In this document: positions 40,525 through 49,763 of the stretch, piece after piece | Layout: each line of letters opens with the position of its first letter | How positions within the stretch are numbered: the first letter of the stretch is position 1 | NCBI RefSeq assembly: GCF_003131185.1 | Contig: NZ_QFFU01000020.1 | Coordinates: 52,315 to 116,314, forward strand | Reading direction: 5' to 3' | Length of the DNA: 64,000 nt | Origin: Pseudomonas ovata | GTDB lineage: Bacteria > Pseudomonadota > Gammaproteobacteria > Pseudomonadales > Pseudomonadaceae | Made by a program: the position numbers and the translations under genes | The notes under the pieces: generated by a model | Seen by the model: the letters and a program-made list of their open reading frames with translations, nothing else | Told to the model about the DNA's origin: nothing | Database searches by the model: none

Positions 40525-41390
40525 GCCCAATCCTTGCGATGGCGAATCAGGCCTTCCTGGCTGACCGAGGCCACCAGTTGGCCGGCACGGTTGTACACGC
40601 TGCCACGCGAAAAACCGCGCGAATTGCCGGCCCAAGGACTGTCCATCGCGTACAGCAACCATTCATCGGCGCGCAGGTTGCTGTGGAACCACAGCGAGTG
40701 GTCCAGGCTGGCGACCTGCATGTCGCGCTGCCAGACGGTCTTGGCATGCGGCAGCAACGAGGTGGTCAGCAGGTTGAAGTCCGAGGCATAGGCCAGCAGG
40801 TACTTGTGCAGTGCCGGAATGTCCTTGAGCGCGCCGTCGGCCCGGAACCAGACGTACTTGACCGGTTCGCCGGGCTTGGGGTTGTAAGGGTCTTCGGCGG
40901 TGACCGGGCGAAACTCGATGGGCTTGGGGCACAGGAATTTCTCGCGCATCGCCTCGGGAATCAGGTGGGCATTGCGCGTCAGCAGCTCAAGCTCGCACGG
41001 CAGGTCGTCGGGACCGACCACATCGGGCATCGCGGCCTGGTGCGCAAAGCCTTCTTCGTCGTACTGGAACGAGGCGCTGCAGGTAAAGATCGGCTTGCCC
41101 TTCTGGATCGCGGTCACGCGCCGGGTGCTGAAACTGCCGCCATCGCGCACCCGGTCGACGTGATAGACCACCGGCAACTGGGCATCGCCGGGGCGCAGAA
41201 AGTAGCCGTGCATCGAGTGCACGTGGCGGTCATCCTCGACCGTCTGGCTGGCCGCCGAGATCGACTGGCCCAGCACCTGGCCACCAAACAGCTGGCGGAA
41301 GCCCAGGTCCTGGCTGCGACCGCGAAACAGGTTTTCTTCAATGGATTCCAGGGTCAACAGGTCAACCAGGTCTTCAAGCACGCGGCTCAT
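40521..41390 (-). CDS. tesB: Acyl-CoA thioesterase II
   Basis: A cytoplasmic thioesterase hydrolysing medium- and long-chain acyl-CoA. It has 289 residues with the double hot-dog fold pattern: ENLFRGRSQDLGFRQLFGGQVLGQSI in the first repeat and the catalytic-Asp block VASLDHSLWFHSN in the second. The start at 41390 (MSRVLEDLVDLL) follows AAGGAG at 7 bases. It leads a two-gene unit with the HAD phosphatase. Confidence 0.96.
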   Translation of the reverse strand: MSRVLEDLVDLLTLESIEENLFRGRSQDLGFRQLFGGQVLGQSISAASQTVEDDRHVHSMHGYFLRPGDAQLPVVYHVDRVRDGGSFSTRRVTAIQKGKPIFTCSASFQYDEEGFAHQAAMPDVVGPDDLPCELELLTRNAHLIPEAMREKFLCPKPIEFRPVTAEDPYNPKPGEPVKYVWFRADGALKDIPALHKYLLAYASDFNLLTTSLLPHAKTVWQRDMQVASLDHSLWFHSNLRADEWLLYAMDSPWAGNSRGFSRGSVYNRAGQLVASVSQEGLIRHRKDWA

Positions 41391-41464
41391 TCATGACTCC
41401 TTGCAGCTAAACGGATCCGCGCGCCGAGGGCGGCGGGTAACAAACAGGGATGATACAGAATCGC

Positions 41465-42034
41465 TCAGCCTTGCAGGGTCGAGAGCCATTGCTCGCGATT
41501 GATGCGGTATAGCACATGGGGCTTGAGTGGATGCCCGTCCGGCAACGCGGGGTGGTCGAAATCCCCCAGCGGGTCGGGTTGCATGCCGATGGCCTGCATG
41601 ACCTTTTGCGAAGGCAGGTTGCTGTGGGCGGTGAACGACACGATTTCATCCAGCCCCAGCCGGTCAAAGCCACACCCCAGCGCCGTCCACGCCGCTTCGC
41701 TGGCAAAGCCCAGGCCCCAGTGCTCGCGCGCCAGGCGCCAGCCAATCTCCACGGCGGGCGCGAACGGCGCCTCGAAGCCCACCACCGTAAGGCCGGTGAA
41801 ACCGATAAATGCCCCAGTGTCCTTGCGCTCCAGCGCCCACAGACCAAAGCCCAGCTCGGCAAAATGCCCGCGCAGGCGACCGATCATCGCGGCAGCTTGC
41901 AGGCGGCTCAACGGCTCGGGGAAGTAACGCATCACCTGCGGGTCGGCGCACAGGGCGGCAAAGGCCGGCAGGTCGTCATCGTGCCATTGGCGCATCGATA
42001 ATCGCGCACTGTCGAGCGTAAGTATGGGTTCCAT
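41465..42034 (-). CDS. GNAT acetyltransferase, RimJ/RimL type
   Basis: A 189-residue GNAT_3 protein. It opens with LTLDSARLSMRQWHDDDLPAF and has VMRYFPEPLS, GFTGL, and the strand-4/helix acetyl-CoA site EIGWRLAREHWGLGFASEA. SNLPSQKVMQAIGMQ is typical of this group. Relatives acetylate protein N-termini or small amines; the substrate here is unknown. The start at 42034 follows GAGGAATG. It is divergent from the HDAC-like gene. Confidence 0.9.
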   Translation of the reverse strand: MEPILTLDSARLSMRQWHDDDLPAFAALCADPQVMRYFPEPLSRLQAAAMIGRLRGHFAELGFGLWALERKDTGAFIGFTGLTVVGFEAPFAPAVEIGWRLAREHWGLGFASEAAWTALGCGFDRLGLDEIVSFTAHSNLPSQKVMQAIGMQPDPLGDFDHPALPDGHPLKPHVLYRINREQWLSTLQG

Positions 42035-42142
42035 CCATCATTCCTCGGAGCGATTCTGATTCTGGCGGTGATCATGCGACACGGCTGTGCGCCTGATGGC
42101 ATTACTGGCACTATCGCGCTTGGACCCTCAAGCGCACGAAAA

Positions 42143-43069
42143 ATGTCCCTGCCGCTCATCTACCACGACGATTACAGCCCGCCCTTTCCGGACGATCACC
42201 GCTTTCCGATGGACAAGTTCCGCCTGTTGCGCGATCACCTGGTCGACAGTGGCATCACCGACGATGCGCAACTGCTGCGCCCGCCGCTGTGCCCACCGGA
42301 TATTCTGGCCCTGGCCCACGATCGCGCCTATATCGAGCGCTTCATGAGTGGCACGCTGTCACGCGAAGACCAGCGTCGCCTGGGCCTGCCCTGGAGTGAA
42401 GCGCTGGCCCGGCGCACCGTGCGTGCCGTGGGCGGCTCGTTGCTGACGGCCGAGCACGCCCTGCAGCATGGCCTGGCCTGTCATCTGGCCGGCGGCACCC
42501 ACCATGCCCACTACGACTACCCGGCCGGTTTCTGCATTTTCAACGACCTGGCGATCATCAGCCAGTACCTGCTGGGCAGCGGCCGGGTCGGCAAGGTGCT
42601 GATCTTCGACTGCGACGTGCACCAGGGCGACGGCACCGCCCGCCTGCTGGCCGACACCGAGGACGCCATCACCGTATCGCTGCACTGCGAAAAGAACTTC
42701 CCGGCGCGCAAGGCACAGAGCGACTGGGACATCCCGCTGCCCATGGGCATGGGCGATGCCGAGTACCTGCAGGTGGTGGACGAGACCCTCAACTACCTGT
42801 TGCCGTTCTACAAACCGGACATCGTGCTGTACGACGCCGGCGTCGACGTGCACAAGGATGATGCGCTGGGCTACCTGAACCTCACCGACCAGGGCCTGGC
42901 CGCCCGCGACGAAGCGGTGCTGAACCATTGCCTGGGGCGAGATATCCCGGTGATGGGCGTGATCGGCGGCGGCTACAGCAAGGACCGCCAGGCCCTGGCA
43001 CGCCGGCACGGGATCCTGCACCACAGTGCGCAGAAGGTGTGGGTCAAGAGGGGGCTGAGCACGATGTGA
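42143..43069 (+). CDS. Histone-deacetylase-family hydrolase
   Basis: A 308-residue arginase/deacetylase-fold Zn amidohydrolase. Visible: HRFPMDKFRLLRDHL, the tandem His charge-relay motif GGTHHAHYD, GFCIFNDLAI, Zn ligands in IFDCDVHQGDGT, VLYDAGVDVHKDDALG with the third Zn Asp, and VIGGGYS. Bacterial relatives act on acetylated small molecules such as polyamines, or on acetyl-lysine. The ATG at 42143 gives the family start MSLPLIYHDDYSPPF; the upstream ATG at 42068 adds unrelated sequence. Confidence 0.9.
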   Translation: MSLPLIYHDDYSPPFPDDHRFPMDKFRLLRDHLVDSGITDDAQLLRPPLCPPDILALAHDRAYIERFMSGTLSREDQRRLGLPWSEALARRTVRAVGGSLLTAEHALQHGLACHLAGGTHHAHYDYPAGFCIFNDLAIISQYLLGSGRVGKVLIFDCDVHQGDGTARLLADTEDAITVSLHCEKNFPARKAQSDWDIPLPMGMGDAEYLQVVDETLNYLLPFYKPDIVLYDAGVDVHKDDALGYLNLTDQGLAARDEAVLNHCLGRDIPVMGVIGGGYSKDRQALARRHGILHHSAQKVWVKRGLSTM

Positions 43070-43077
43070 GGGTGCTT

Positions 43078-43362
43078 TTACCAATCGGAAGGTGGCGACC
43101 TTCGCGTATGGAAAAGACGCAAGATCTGTAGGCGACCTTCGTGGACGCGATAGGGCATCAGATAGGGATAATCAGGGATGGTCCATTCGCGAGTGCCCGC
43201 CACTCGCCCCTGGCGACCCATTTCGGGAAACAGTGCAAGCTGCCCCGCGCTTTGCTGTACAGCCTTCACAAAATTCATGGCGACCTGGCGATTGTGACGG
43301 GCGATCCAGGCAGCCTCATCGTCAAGATTTTCGAGGGCGGTCTTCAGCCATTCAACGCGCAT
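43078..43362 (-). CDS. ParE/RelE-superfamily toxin
   Basis: A 94-residue plasmid-stabilisation-type toxin with the fold pattern: MRVEWLKTALENLDDEAAWIA, AGQLALFPEMGRQGRVAGTREW, and YLMPYRVHEGRLQILRLFHTRR. It resembles the ParE branch (gyrase poison) more than RelE RNases, but that is not certain. It starts inside the end of the antitoxin gene, an 11-base overlap, so expression follows the antitoxin. Chromosomal type II TA module. Confidence 0.92.
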   Translation of the reverse strand: MRVEWLKTALENLDDEAAWIARHNRQVAMNFVKAVQQSAGQLALFPEMGRQGRVAGTREWTIPDYPYLMPYRVHEGRLQILRLFHTRRSPPSDW

Positions 43363-43591
43363 CGCCCGCCCACTTGGCCATTACGGCCCCCACCTCTTCA
43401 TCGCTGGCAAAATCACCGGCATCGGCCTCTTGCACGGCCCGCTGTATCTCGGCTGATTGCCAGATTTCACGGTCCAGGTAGTGTTTGAGTGCTTCTGTCG
43501 CCAGCCAGGACGTGGTTCGACCCGTCGCCTTGGCCAGATTCGAAAGCGTGGCAGCCATTTCATCGGAAATTTGTATCGTCATGCCGGGCAT
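43352..43591 (-). CDS. RHH antitoxin (CopG/ParD-like)
   Basis: A 79-residue protein. The N-terminal ribbon-helix-helix (MTIQISDEMAATLSNLAKATGRTTSWLATEAL) binds DNA, and the C-terminal segment (IQRAVQEADAGDFASDEEVGAVM) would wrap the toxin. The start at 43591 follows GGAGG at 5 bases. It is first of the antitoxin-toxin pair; autoregulation is expected from the class. Confidence 0.92.
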   Translation of the reverse strand: MPGMTIQISDEMAATLSNLAKATGRTTSWLATEALKHYLDREIWQSAEIQRAVQEADAGDFASDEEVGAVMAKWAGDAR

Positions 43592-43716
43592 TATGGCCTC
43601 CGAAAAAAGTGCACAGGACATAAACATATAGTGCCACGCAGACCGTATCCACATGCCCAACACCCGATCTCAGGTAGAATGCCCACCCCTTTCGTACCAC
43701 GGCCCTCGGTTTGCCC

Positions 43717-44952
43717 ATGACTTCATCGACCTCCCCTGCCCCTGCATCTGTCGCCATCATCGGGGGTGGGCCGGCCGGGTTGATGGCGGCCGAGGTGCTG
43801 AGCCAGGCGGGTGTGCGGGTCGATCTGTATGACGCCATGCCGTCGGTGGGCCGCAAGTTCCTGCTGGCCGGGGTCGGCGGCATGAACATCACCCATTCCG
43901 AGCCCTATCCGGCGTTCGTTGCGCGCTATGCCGAGCGAGCGCAGGCCATCGAGCCGTTGCTGCAGGGCTTTGATGCCCCGGCGCTGCGGCAGTGGATTCA
44001 CGAGTTGGGCATCGACACCTTTGTCGGCAGTTCCGGGCGGGTGTTTCCCACCGACATGAAGGCGGCGCCCTTGCTGCGCGCCTGGCTCAAGCGTCTGCGC
44101 GAGGGCGGCGTGGTGCTGCACAACCGCCATCGCTGGCTGGGCTGGAACCGCGACGGCAGCCTGCGCGTGACCAACCCCGAAGGCGAACTGGCCCTGCGCC
44201 CGGCGGCAGTGCTGCTGGCGCTGGGCGGGGGCAGTTGGGCGCGGCTGGGCTCTGATGGCGCCTGGCTGCCGTGGCTGCAGGCCAAGGGCGTCGAGACCGC
44301 GCCCTTGCAGGCCAGCAACTGCGGCTTTGAGGTCAGCGCCTGGAGCGAGGTGCTGCGCAGCAAATTTGCCGGCGCGCCGCTGAAGAACATTGCCATGACA
44401 GTGGATAACCTGCCGCCACGCCCGGGCGAATACGTGCTCACCGAGCGTGGCGTCGAAGGCAGCCTGGTGTATGCGTTGTCGGCGCCGATTCGCGAACAGA
44501 TCAACCGCCACGGCCAGGCCACGGTGCTGGTCGACCTGCTGCCGAACAAGCCGCTGGAGGCGGTGCACAAGGCGCTGGGCAAACCGCGCGGGTCGCGCTC
44601 GATGAGCAAGCACTTGAGTGGTCAGTTGGGACTGGAAGGCGTCAAGGCCGCCCTGTTGCGCGAGCTGGCGCCCGGCGGGCATTTCAACGATATGGCGTTG
44701 CTGGCCCAGGCGATCAAGGCCCTGCCGCTGACGCTGGTCAAGGCCCGGCCGCTGGACGAGGCGATCAGCACCGCCGGTGGCGTGTGCTTCGAGGCACTGG
44801 ATGAGCAACTGATGCTCAAGGCCGTGCCGGGGGTGTTCTGCGCCGGCGAGATGCTCGACTGGGAAGCCCCGACCGGCGGCTACCTGCTGACCGCCTGCTT
44901 TGCCAGCGGGCGAACCGCCGCGCAGGGCGTGCTGCGCTGGCTATCGCGCTGA
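43717..44952 (+). CDS. HI0933-like FAD flavoprotein (TIGR03862 type)
   Basis: A 411-residue putative NAD(P)/FAD oxidoreductase. It has an N-terminal dinucleotide motif VAIIGGGPAGLMAAEVLSQAG, then GRKFLLAGVGGMNITHSEP, an HI0933 mid-domain, and a C-terminal FAD motif GVFCAGEMLDWEAPTGGYLLTACFASG. Relatives include BaiN-type flavoproteins; the substrate is unknown. The ATG at 43717 is preferred to a TTG two codons earlier. Confidence 0.9.
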   Translation: MTSSTSPAPASVAIIGGGPAGLMAAEVLSQAGVRVDLYDAMPSVGRKFLLAGVGGMNITHSEPYPAFVARYAERAQAIEPLLQGFDAPALRQWIHELGIDTFVGSSGRVFPTDMKAAPLLRAWLKRLREGGVVLHNRHRWLGWNRDGSLRVTNPEGELALRPAAVLLALGGGSWARLGSDGAWLPWLQAKGVETAPLQASNCGFEVSAWSEVLRSKFAGAPLKNIAMTVDNLPPRPGEYVLTERGVEGSLVYALSAPIREQINRHGQATVLVDLLPNKPLEAVHKALGKPRGSRSMSKHLSGQLGLEGVKAALLRELAPGGHFNDMALLAQAIKALPLTLVKARPLDEAISTAGGVCFEALDEQLMLKAVPGVFCAGEMLDWEAPTGGYLLTACFASGRTAAQGVLRWLSR

Positions 44953-44986
44953 CCGCCCCGTTACACCCCCGCCCCTGCAACCGTCT

Positions 44987-46315
44987 TCAAGGCTTGCGCT
45001 TGCGCGGGCCGGTGTTGAAGACCGGGACCTTGCGCACCGGTTTGGCCGTCGGGGCGGTGGGTTCGATATCGCCGCTGTCGACCCACTTGCCCAGGTTGCC
45101 CTTGCCGCTGGCCTTGGGTTTCTTGGGCTTTTTCGGCTTCTTGAGGATCTGCCCGCTGGCGTCGGTGACCGGCACCCGGTGATCAGGGATGAAGTCCGGT
45201 TCGTCGTTGCGCACCAGGGTCTGGCGGATCAGCACTTCGATGGCCGCCAGCTGCTCGACTTCATCGGCGCACACCAGCGAGATCGCCTCGCCGGTCTGCC
45301 CGGCGCGACCGGTGCGGCCGATGCGGTGCACGTAGTCCTCGGCCACGATCGGCAGGTCGAGGTTGACCACGGTCGGCAGATCGTCGATGTCCAGGCCACG
45401 GGCGGCGACATCGGTGGCCACCAGAATCTGGATTTCACGCGTCTTGAAGCTGTCCAGCGCGCGCTGGCGGGTAGCCTGCGGGCGGTCGCCGTGAATGCCG
45501 TCGGCCTTGATGCCCAGCCCTTGCAGGCGCTCGGTCAATTGGTCGACACCGACCTTGGTCCTGGCAAACACCAGCACCTGGCCCCAGCGCTGTTGCTTGA
45601 GCAGGTGGATGAACAGCTCGGTCTTGCGTTTCTTGTCGACCGTCACCACCCACTGCTTGACCGTGTTGGCAGCAGCATTGCGCGGGCTGACTTCGATGCT
45701 CAGCGGGTTGTCGAGCATCTGCCCGGCCATCAGGCGGATCGGGTCGGAAAAGGTGGCGGAGAACAGCAGGGTCTGGCGCTTTTTCGGCAGCACGTTGTAG
45801 ATGCCGCGCAGCTCTTCGGAGAAGCCCAGGTCGAGCATGCGGTCGGCTTCGTCCAGCACCAGGACCTGTACCTGATTGAACTTGACCGCGTTCTGCCGGT
45901 GCAGGTCCAGCAGGCGGCCTGGCGTCGCCACCAGTACGTCCACGCCACGGCGCAGGCGCATCATCTGCGGGTTGATACTGACGCCGCCGTACACCGCATA
46001 GGTGCTCAACGGTACGTGCTCGGCGTACTGACTGAAGCTGGCGTGCACCTGCTCGGCCAGTTCACGGGTGGGCGCCAGCACCAGCGCCCGCACCGAGTTG
46101 GCCGCCACCTTGGGGCCTTCCAGGGTCAGGCGTTGCAGCAGCGGCAGGGCAAAGCCTGCGGTCTTGCCGGTGCCGGTCTGGGCGGCGGCCATCAGGTCGC
46201 GGCCTTCGAGCACGGCGGGAATCGCCTTGGCCTGGACAGGCGTCGGGGTCTGGTAGCCCAGCGCCTCAAGCGCACGCAGCAAGGGTTCGATCAGGCCAAG
46301 AGAAGCGAATGTCAT
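44987..46315 (-). CDS. rhlE: DEAD-box RNA helicase, RhlE type
   Basis: A cytoplasmic ATP-dependent RNA helicase of 442 residues. Motifs in order: Q motif GYQTPTPVQAKAIP, I AAQTGTGKTAG, Ia APTRELAEQ, II VLDEADRMLDLGF, III FSATF, V ATDVAARGLDID, and VI YVHRIGRTGRAG, followed by a Lys/Pro-rich basic tail (KKPKKPKKPK) that probably binds RNA. Length and sequence resemble P. aeruginosa RhlE1 rather than the longer RhlE2. It acts in RNA remodelling and mRNA decay. Confidence 0.95.
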   Translation of the reverse strand: MTFASLGLIEPLLRALEALGYQTPTPVQAKAIPAVLEGRDLMAAAQTGTGKTAGFALPLLQRLTLEGPKVAANSVRALVLAPTRELAEQVHASFSQYAEHVPLSTYAVYGGVSINPQMMRLRRGVDVLVATPGRLLDLHRQNAVKFNQVQVLVLDEADRMLDLGFSEELRGIYNVLPKKRQTLLFSATFSDPIRLMAGQMLDNPLSIEVSPRNAAANTVKQWVVTVDKKRKTELFIHLLKQQRWGQVLVFARTKVGVDQLTERLQGLGIKADGIHGDRPQATRQRALDSFKTREIQILVATDVAARGLDIDDLPTVVNLDLPIVAEDYVHRIGRTGRAGQTGEAISLVCADEVEQLAAIEVLIRQTLVRNDEPDFIPDHRVPVTDASGQILKKPKKPKKPKASGKGNLGKWVDSGDIEPTAPTAKPVRKVPVFNTGPRKRKP

Positions 46316-46377
46316 GGAAATACCGTAGGGAAAATTCAGCGCAAGGCGCGCAGTTTACCCTGTCGCCGGTCTGTCCG

Positions 46378-47298
46378 TCAGGTCGACGCCTGAGTGAGCA
46401 CCGGCCGGCGCCACTGCGGCAGGCCGATCAGGATCACCGCGCTGATGATCACCAGCATCGCCAGCGCCTCCTCGGGGCCGACGTGCTCGCCAGCGAACAA
46501 CATGCCCAGCACCACCGCGACCACCGGGTTGACATAGGCATAGCTGGTGGCGGCGGCCGGGCGTACGTTCTTGAGCAGGTACATGTAGGCGCTGAAGGCC
46601 ACGATCGAGCCGAACACCACCAGGTACGCCAGCGCACCCCAGCCGGCGGCCGTGGGCATCTGTTCCAGGCGCTCGCCGCTCAGCTGGCTGGCGACCATCA
46701 GCATGGCGCCGGCCGTCAGCATCTCGGCAGCGCTGGCCATCGGCCCATTGGGCAGCGGCAGGTGCTTGCTCAGCACCGAGCCCAGCGCCCAGGCCGCGGC
46801 AGCAAAGATCAACAAGGCGGCGCCATAGGGGCTGGCCTGCAGGTTGGAGCCCAGGTTGAGCAGGCCGATGCCGATCAGGCCCAGCGCAATGCCGGCCCAC
46901 TCCAGGCGCGTGGTGCGGTTGCCCCAGAACAGCCCGAACAGCAGGGTGAACAGCGGCATGGTCGCCACCGCCAGCGCCGCCACGCCCGAAGACACGTCGG
47001 CATGCTCGGCCAGGGTCACTCCGCCGTTGCCGCAGCCCAGCAACAGCAAGCCGATGATCGCGGCCGCCTTCCACTGGGCGCCGGTCGGTGCCGGCACCCC
47101 GCGCCAGCGCAGGTAGCCGTACAACAGGGCACCGGCAATCAGAAAGCGTATCCCGGCCATCATCAACGGCGGCCAGGAGGCCACGCCAATGCGGATCATC
47201 AGGTAAGTGGAACCCCAGATCAGGTACAGGGCCAGGAAGGCGCCAATGAGTAACAGGGGAAAGCGGCGGGCAGTCGGCATGGCAGGCTCGGAATCCAT
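46378..47298 (-). CDS. yedA: EamA-family exporter, YedA type
   Basis: A 306-residue inner-membrane DMT transporter with ten helices. YedA-like blocks are LYLIWGSTYLMIRIGVASWPP, GCGNGGVTLAEHADVSSGVAALAV, and SYAYVNPVVAVVLGMLFAGEHV. The start at 47298 (MDSEPAMP) or 47280 (MPTARRF) is unresolved. It is divergent from an Lrp-type regulator with about 150 bases between, suggesting that regulator controls it; amino-acid-related export is a reasonable guess. Confidence 0.88.
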   Translation of the reverse strand: MDSEPAMPTARRFPLLLIGAFLALYLIWGSTYLMIRIGVASWPPLMMAGIRFLIAGALLYGYLRWRGVPAPTGAQWKAAAIIGLLLLGCGNGGVTLAEHADVSSGVAALAVATMPLFTLLFGLFWGNRTTRLEWAGIALGLIGIGLLNLGSNLQASPYGAALLIFAAAAWALGSVLSKHLPLPNGPMASAAEMLTAGAMLMVASQLSGERLEQMPTAAGWGALAYLVVFGSIVAFSAYMYLLKNVRPAAATSYAYVNPVVAVVLGMLFAGEHVGPEEALAMLVIISAVILIGLPQWRRPVLTQAST

Positions 47299-47447
47299 TC
47301 TTATGGTGAGCCCATTTTAAGAAGGCGCCAAAGGAATCTTAAGCCGACAAACCTGTTTAAACTGCGTGAATAATTTCGAATCAACGGTACTGCGAGGCTT
47401 TGGCCTTTGATTCGATACCTGGCACTTTTGTTTGCAGGAGACGCCTT

Positions 47448-47933
47448 GTGGAACTGGATAAATACGATCGCATGCTGATCGATGCGCTGCTGGAAAACGG
47501 CCGGGCGTCATTCGCGCAACTCGCACGACGGGTCAATCTGTCGGCGCCGGCGGTGGCTGAGCGCATTGCCAAGCTGGAAAGCCAGGGGGTGATCACCGGT
47601 TACCAGGCCACGATCAACCTGGCCAAGGTCGGCCTGCCGATCCAGTGCATGATCGAGCTGCGCCTGGGCAGCCATGGCAACCAGCAGGCGTATCAGGAGT
47701 TGTACAAGTTTCCCGAGCTGATCCAGTGCCATCGCGTCACGGGTGACCCGTGCGTGATCATGCGCGCCGCCGTTGACTCGATGGAGCACCTGGAGCAGTT
47801 ACTGGATCGCGTGGCGCGCTTTGGTTTCAGCAAGACCTCGATCGTGCTGTCGACGCCGGTCGAGCGGCCATTGCCGGCCGGCCATCTGGGCAGCGGCGCA
47901 GCGCCTGCGCTTAAAGCCCGCGCTGACGCCTGA
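47448..47933 (+). CDS. Lrp/AsnC-family regulator
   Basis: A 161-residue transcription factor. The N-terminal winged HTH (LDKYDRMLIDALLENGRASFAQLARRVNLSAPAVAERI) is followed by a RAM/AsnC ligand domain (about residues 65-140). The GTG at 47448 follows CAGGAG at 7 bases; the longer frame from 47400 lacks such a signal. Its 3' end overlaps the convergent exonuclease gene by 23 bases. The likely target is the divergent YedA-type exporter. Confidence 0.93.
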   Translation: MELDKYDRMLIDALLENGRASFAQLARRVNLSAPAVAERIAKLESQGVITGYQATINLAKVGLPIQCMIELRLGSHGNQQAYQELYKFPELIQCHRVTGDPCVIMRAAVDSMEHLEQLLDRVARFGFSKTSIVLSTPVERPLPAGHLGSGAAPALKARADA

Positions 47934-48522
47934 GGGTTTCCAGGATCCTTGCCGCCGGAACCTTCTGCAGGCTGCACAGCATCTGGTGAGAAATGTGGGT
48001 CAGGCCGTGCTGGTTGCGCAACTGGCCGGTCATGTAGCCCATCAGGTTGGCAGCCATCTCGGCATCGGCCATGGCCCGGTGCGCCTGGCCGGTATTGGGC
48101 AGGCGCGCGTAACGGGTCAGGGTGCCGAGCTTGTGGTTGGGCGCCCCCGGAATCAGCCGCCTGGCCAACAGCATCGAACAGGCAAAGCTCTGTTCGCGCT
48201 TGCGCTGGATGCGCGCCAGCTCGAAGTCCCAGAACTTCTGGTCGAACGAGGCATTGTGCGCCACCAGCGGCGTACCGCCGACAAAGTCGGCGACCTCGCC
48301 CATGACCTGATCGGCGGCCGGCGCGGTACGGATCATGGCGTTGCTGATGCCGGTCAGGGCCTCGATGAATTCGGGAATGCGCACCCCGGCGTTCATCAGG
48401 CTCTGATAGCGGTCGACGATGCGCCCCTCTTCCATGATCACCACCGCCACTTCGGTGGCACGGCAGTCTGGGCCGGGCGAGATGCCCGTGGTTTCAAAGT
48501 CGATGACGGCAATACGTTCCAC
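47911..48522 (-). CDS. 3'-5' exonuclease, DnaQ/DEDDh type
   Basis: A 203-residue nuclease like the epsilon subunit. DEDDh residues are visible: Asp/Glu in AVIDFETTGIS, Asp in LVAHNASFDQKF, and His...Asp in AHRAMADAEMA. The start is a GTG at 48522 after AAGGG; this gives the N-terminus VERIAVIDFETTG. The upstream frame to 48594 is not family-like. It may edit or trim DNA or RNA ends; the specific role is unknown. Confidence 0.9.
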   Translation of the reverse strand: MERIAVIDFETTGISPGPDCRATEVAVVIMEEGRIVDRYQSLMNAGVRIPEFIEALTGISNAMIRTAPAADQVMGEVADFVGGTPLVAHNASFDQKFWDFELARIQRKREQSFACSMLLARRLIPGAPNHKLGTLTRYARLPNTGQAHRAMADAEMAANLMGYMTGQLRNQHGLTHISHQMLCSLQKVPAARILETLRRQRGL

Positions 48523-48556
48523 GGTCGGTACCCTTTTTCCTTGCAGTATCAGGTGT

Positions 48557-49036
48557 TCAATTCTTGAGCAGCAGTGCGCCTTCGACAGGCACATAGCGGG
48601 TGGCGGCGCGGATCAGCGAGTTGGCGGTCAGCCCCGGCACGCCATAGGCCACGGCCTCGACCTTGTAGCGGTCGATGATGCGTTCGAGCAACAGGTCGAA
48701 GTCGCCATCGCCGGAAGCCAGCACCACTTCGTCGACCTCGGCGGCATGCTCCATCACATCCAGGGTGATGCCCACGTCCCAGTCCCCCTTGGCCGAGCCG
48801 TCGCTGCGCTGGATGTAGGGCTTGAGCCTGACGGTGAAACCCAGGTTGCGCAGAATCTGCTGAAACTGCTGCTGTTTGCTGTCGCCCCGGTCGATGGCGT
48901 AGGCATACGCCTTGACGATCTGCCCATGCTGGCTGACGTCGGCCCAGAACGCGGCGTAGTTGAAGTGGCAGCCGTGCGCCTGGCGCACCGTGTAGTAGAG
49001 GTTCTGCACATCGGCAAACACCGCGATCTTTTTCAC
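48557..49036 (-). CDS. NYN (LabA/PIN-like) domain protein
   Basis: A 159-residue PIN-like predicted ribonuclease. It begins KKIAVFADVQNLYYTVR (acidic metal-site Asp), with Asp-rich DWDVGITLDVMEHA and the conserved VLASGDGDFDLLLERI. The GTG at 49036 follows AGGGAAG; a longer ATG start at 49063 is less likely. Substrate RNA unknown. It lies 34 bases upstream of the exonuclease gene, so the two are probably cotranscribed. Confidence 0.88.
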   Translation of the reverse strand: MKKIAVFADVQNLYYTVRQAHGCHFNYAAFWADVSQHGQIVKAYAYAIDRGDSKQQQFQQILRNLGFTVRLKPYIQRSDGSAKGDWDVGITLDVMEHAAEVDEVVLASGDGDFDLLLERIIDRYKVEAVAYGVPGLTANSLIRAATRYVPVEGALLLKN

Positions 49037-49124
49037 TGTCACTTCCCTGAATGCAAACAGCACGCAGTATGCCAGTTATGCGCTGTCGATGTGCGCGTGT
49101 GCAGAAACCCGAAGCAGTGCTCAA

Positions 49125-49763
49125 TCAGACAAAGCTGTCATCGTCATCGAATGCAGCGCTGTCATCGCCGGCCAGATAATCCTGATCACGGTTCGACCAA
49201 TCATCCTGTGGATAACCCGGTGACGGTGAATTCTGGATCACTTCGACGATCTCCTGCGGCGCACTGTGGTGACCGAACAGGCTGCTGATACCCTGCGCCA
49301 GCATCACGCCCCCCGCGACCCCGGCCGCCGTTTGCAGGGCGCTGCCAAGAAAACCGCTGCCCTTGGCCGGCACCGCTGCCGGGGCGGCAGGCGGTGCGCT
49401 GCCAGGCTCGTTCCAACCGCCGGGCGCCGGGCGCGGTGCGGGGTCGCGTGCCGCCTGGCCACCGCCGAACAGCCCGGACAGAAAGCCCCCGCCGCCACTG
49501 GCCGGTGCACTGCGCGCCTGCTGCACCTGGGCTTGTAGCTGGCGGATCTGCTCGTCACGCTCGCGCACCTGCTGGTTGAGCTGATTGACCGCCGCTTCCT
49601 GTACCACGATGGCCTGGGCCATGTAATAAGGCGCAGCCGGCTGGCGGCGCAGGTGCTCATTGATGTGCGCCTCGACGCTCGCATCACGGGAGCCGGCGCT
49701 GGCCTCGGCATTTTTCAGCTTCGAGAACAGCTCATCGATCAGGGTTTGCTCTTGGTTGTTCAT
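49125..49763 (-). CDS. DUF2076 family protein
   Basis: 212 residues: an N-terminal helical region (about 1-80) with EQTLIDELFSKLKNAE and a coiled coil (VNQLNQQVRERDEQIRQLQAQVQQ), a Gly/Ala/Pro-rich low-complexity middle (GGGGFLSGLFGGG), a small Gly-zipper-like segment (TAAGVAGGVMLAQGI) and an acidic tail rich in Asp. This is the DUF2076 layout, also described as periplasmic ligand-binding sensor-like. The start at 49763 follows GAGGTGCGT. Function unknown. Confidence 0.85.
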   Translation of the reverse strand: MNNQEQTLIDELFSKLKNAEASAGSRDASVEAHINEHLRRQPAAPYYMAQAIVVQEAAVNQLNQQVRERDEQIRQLQAQVQQARSAPASGGGGFLSGLFGGGQAARDPAPRPAPGGWNEPGSAPPAAPAAVPAKGSGFLGSALQTAAGVAGGVMLAQGISSLFGHHSAPQEIVEVIQNSPSPGYPQDDWSNRDQDYLAGDDSAAFDDDDSFV

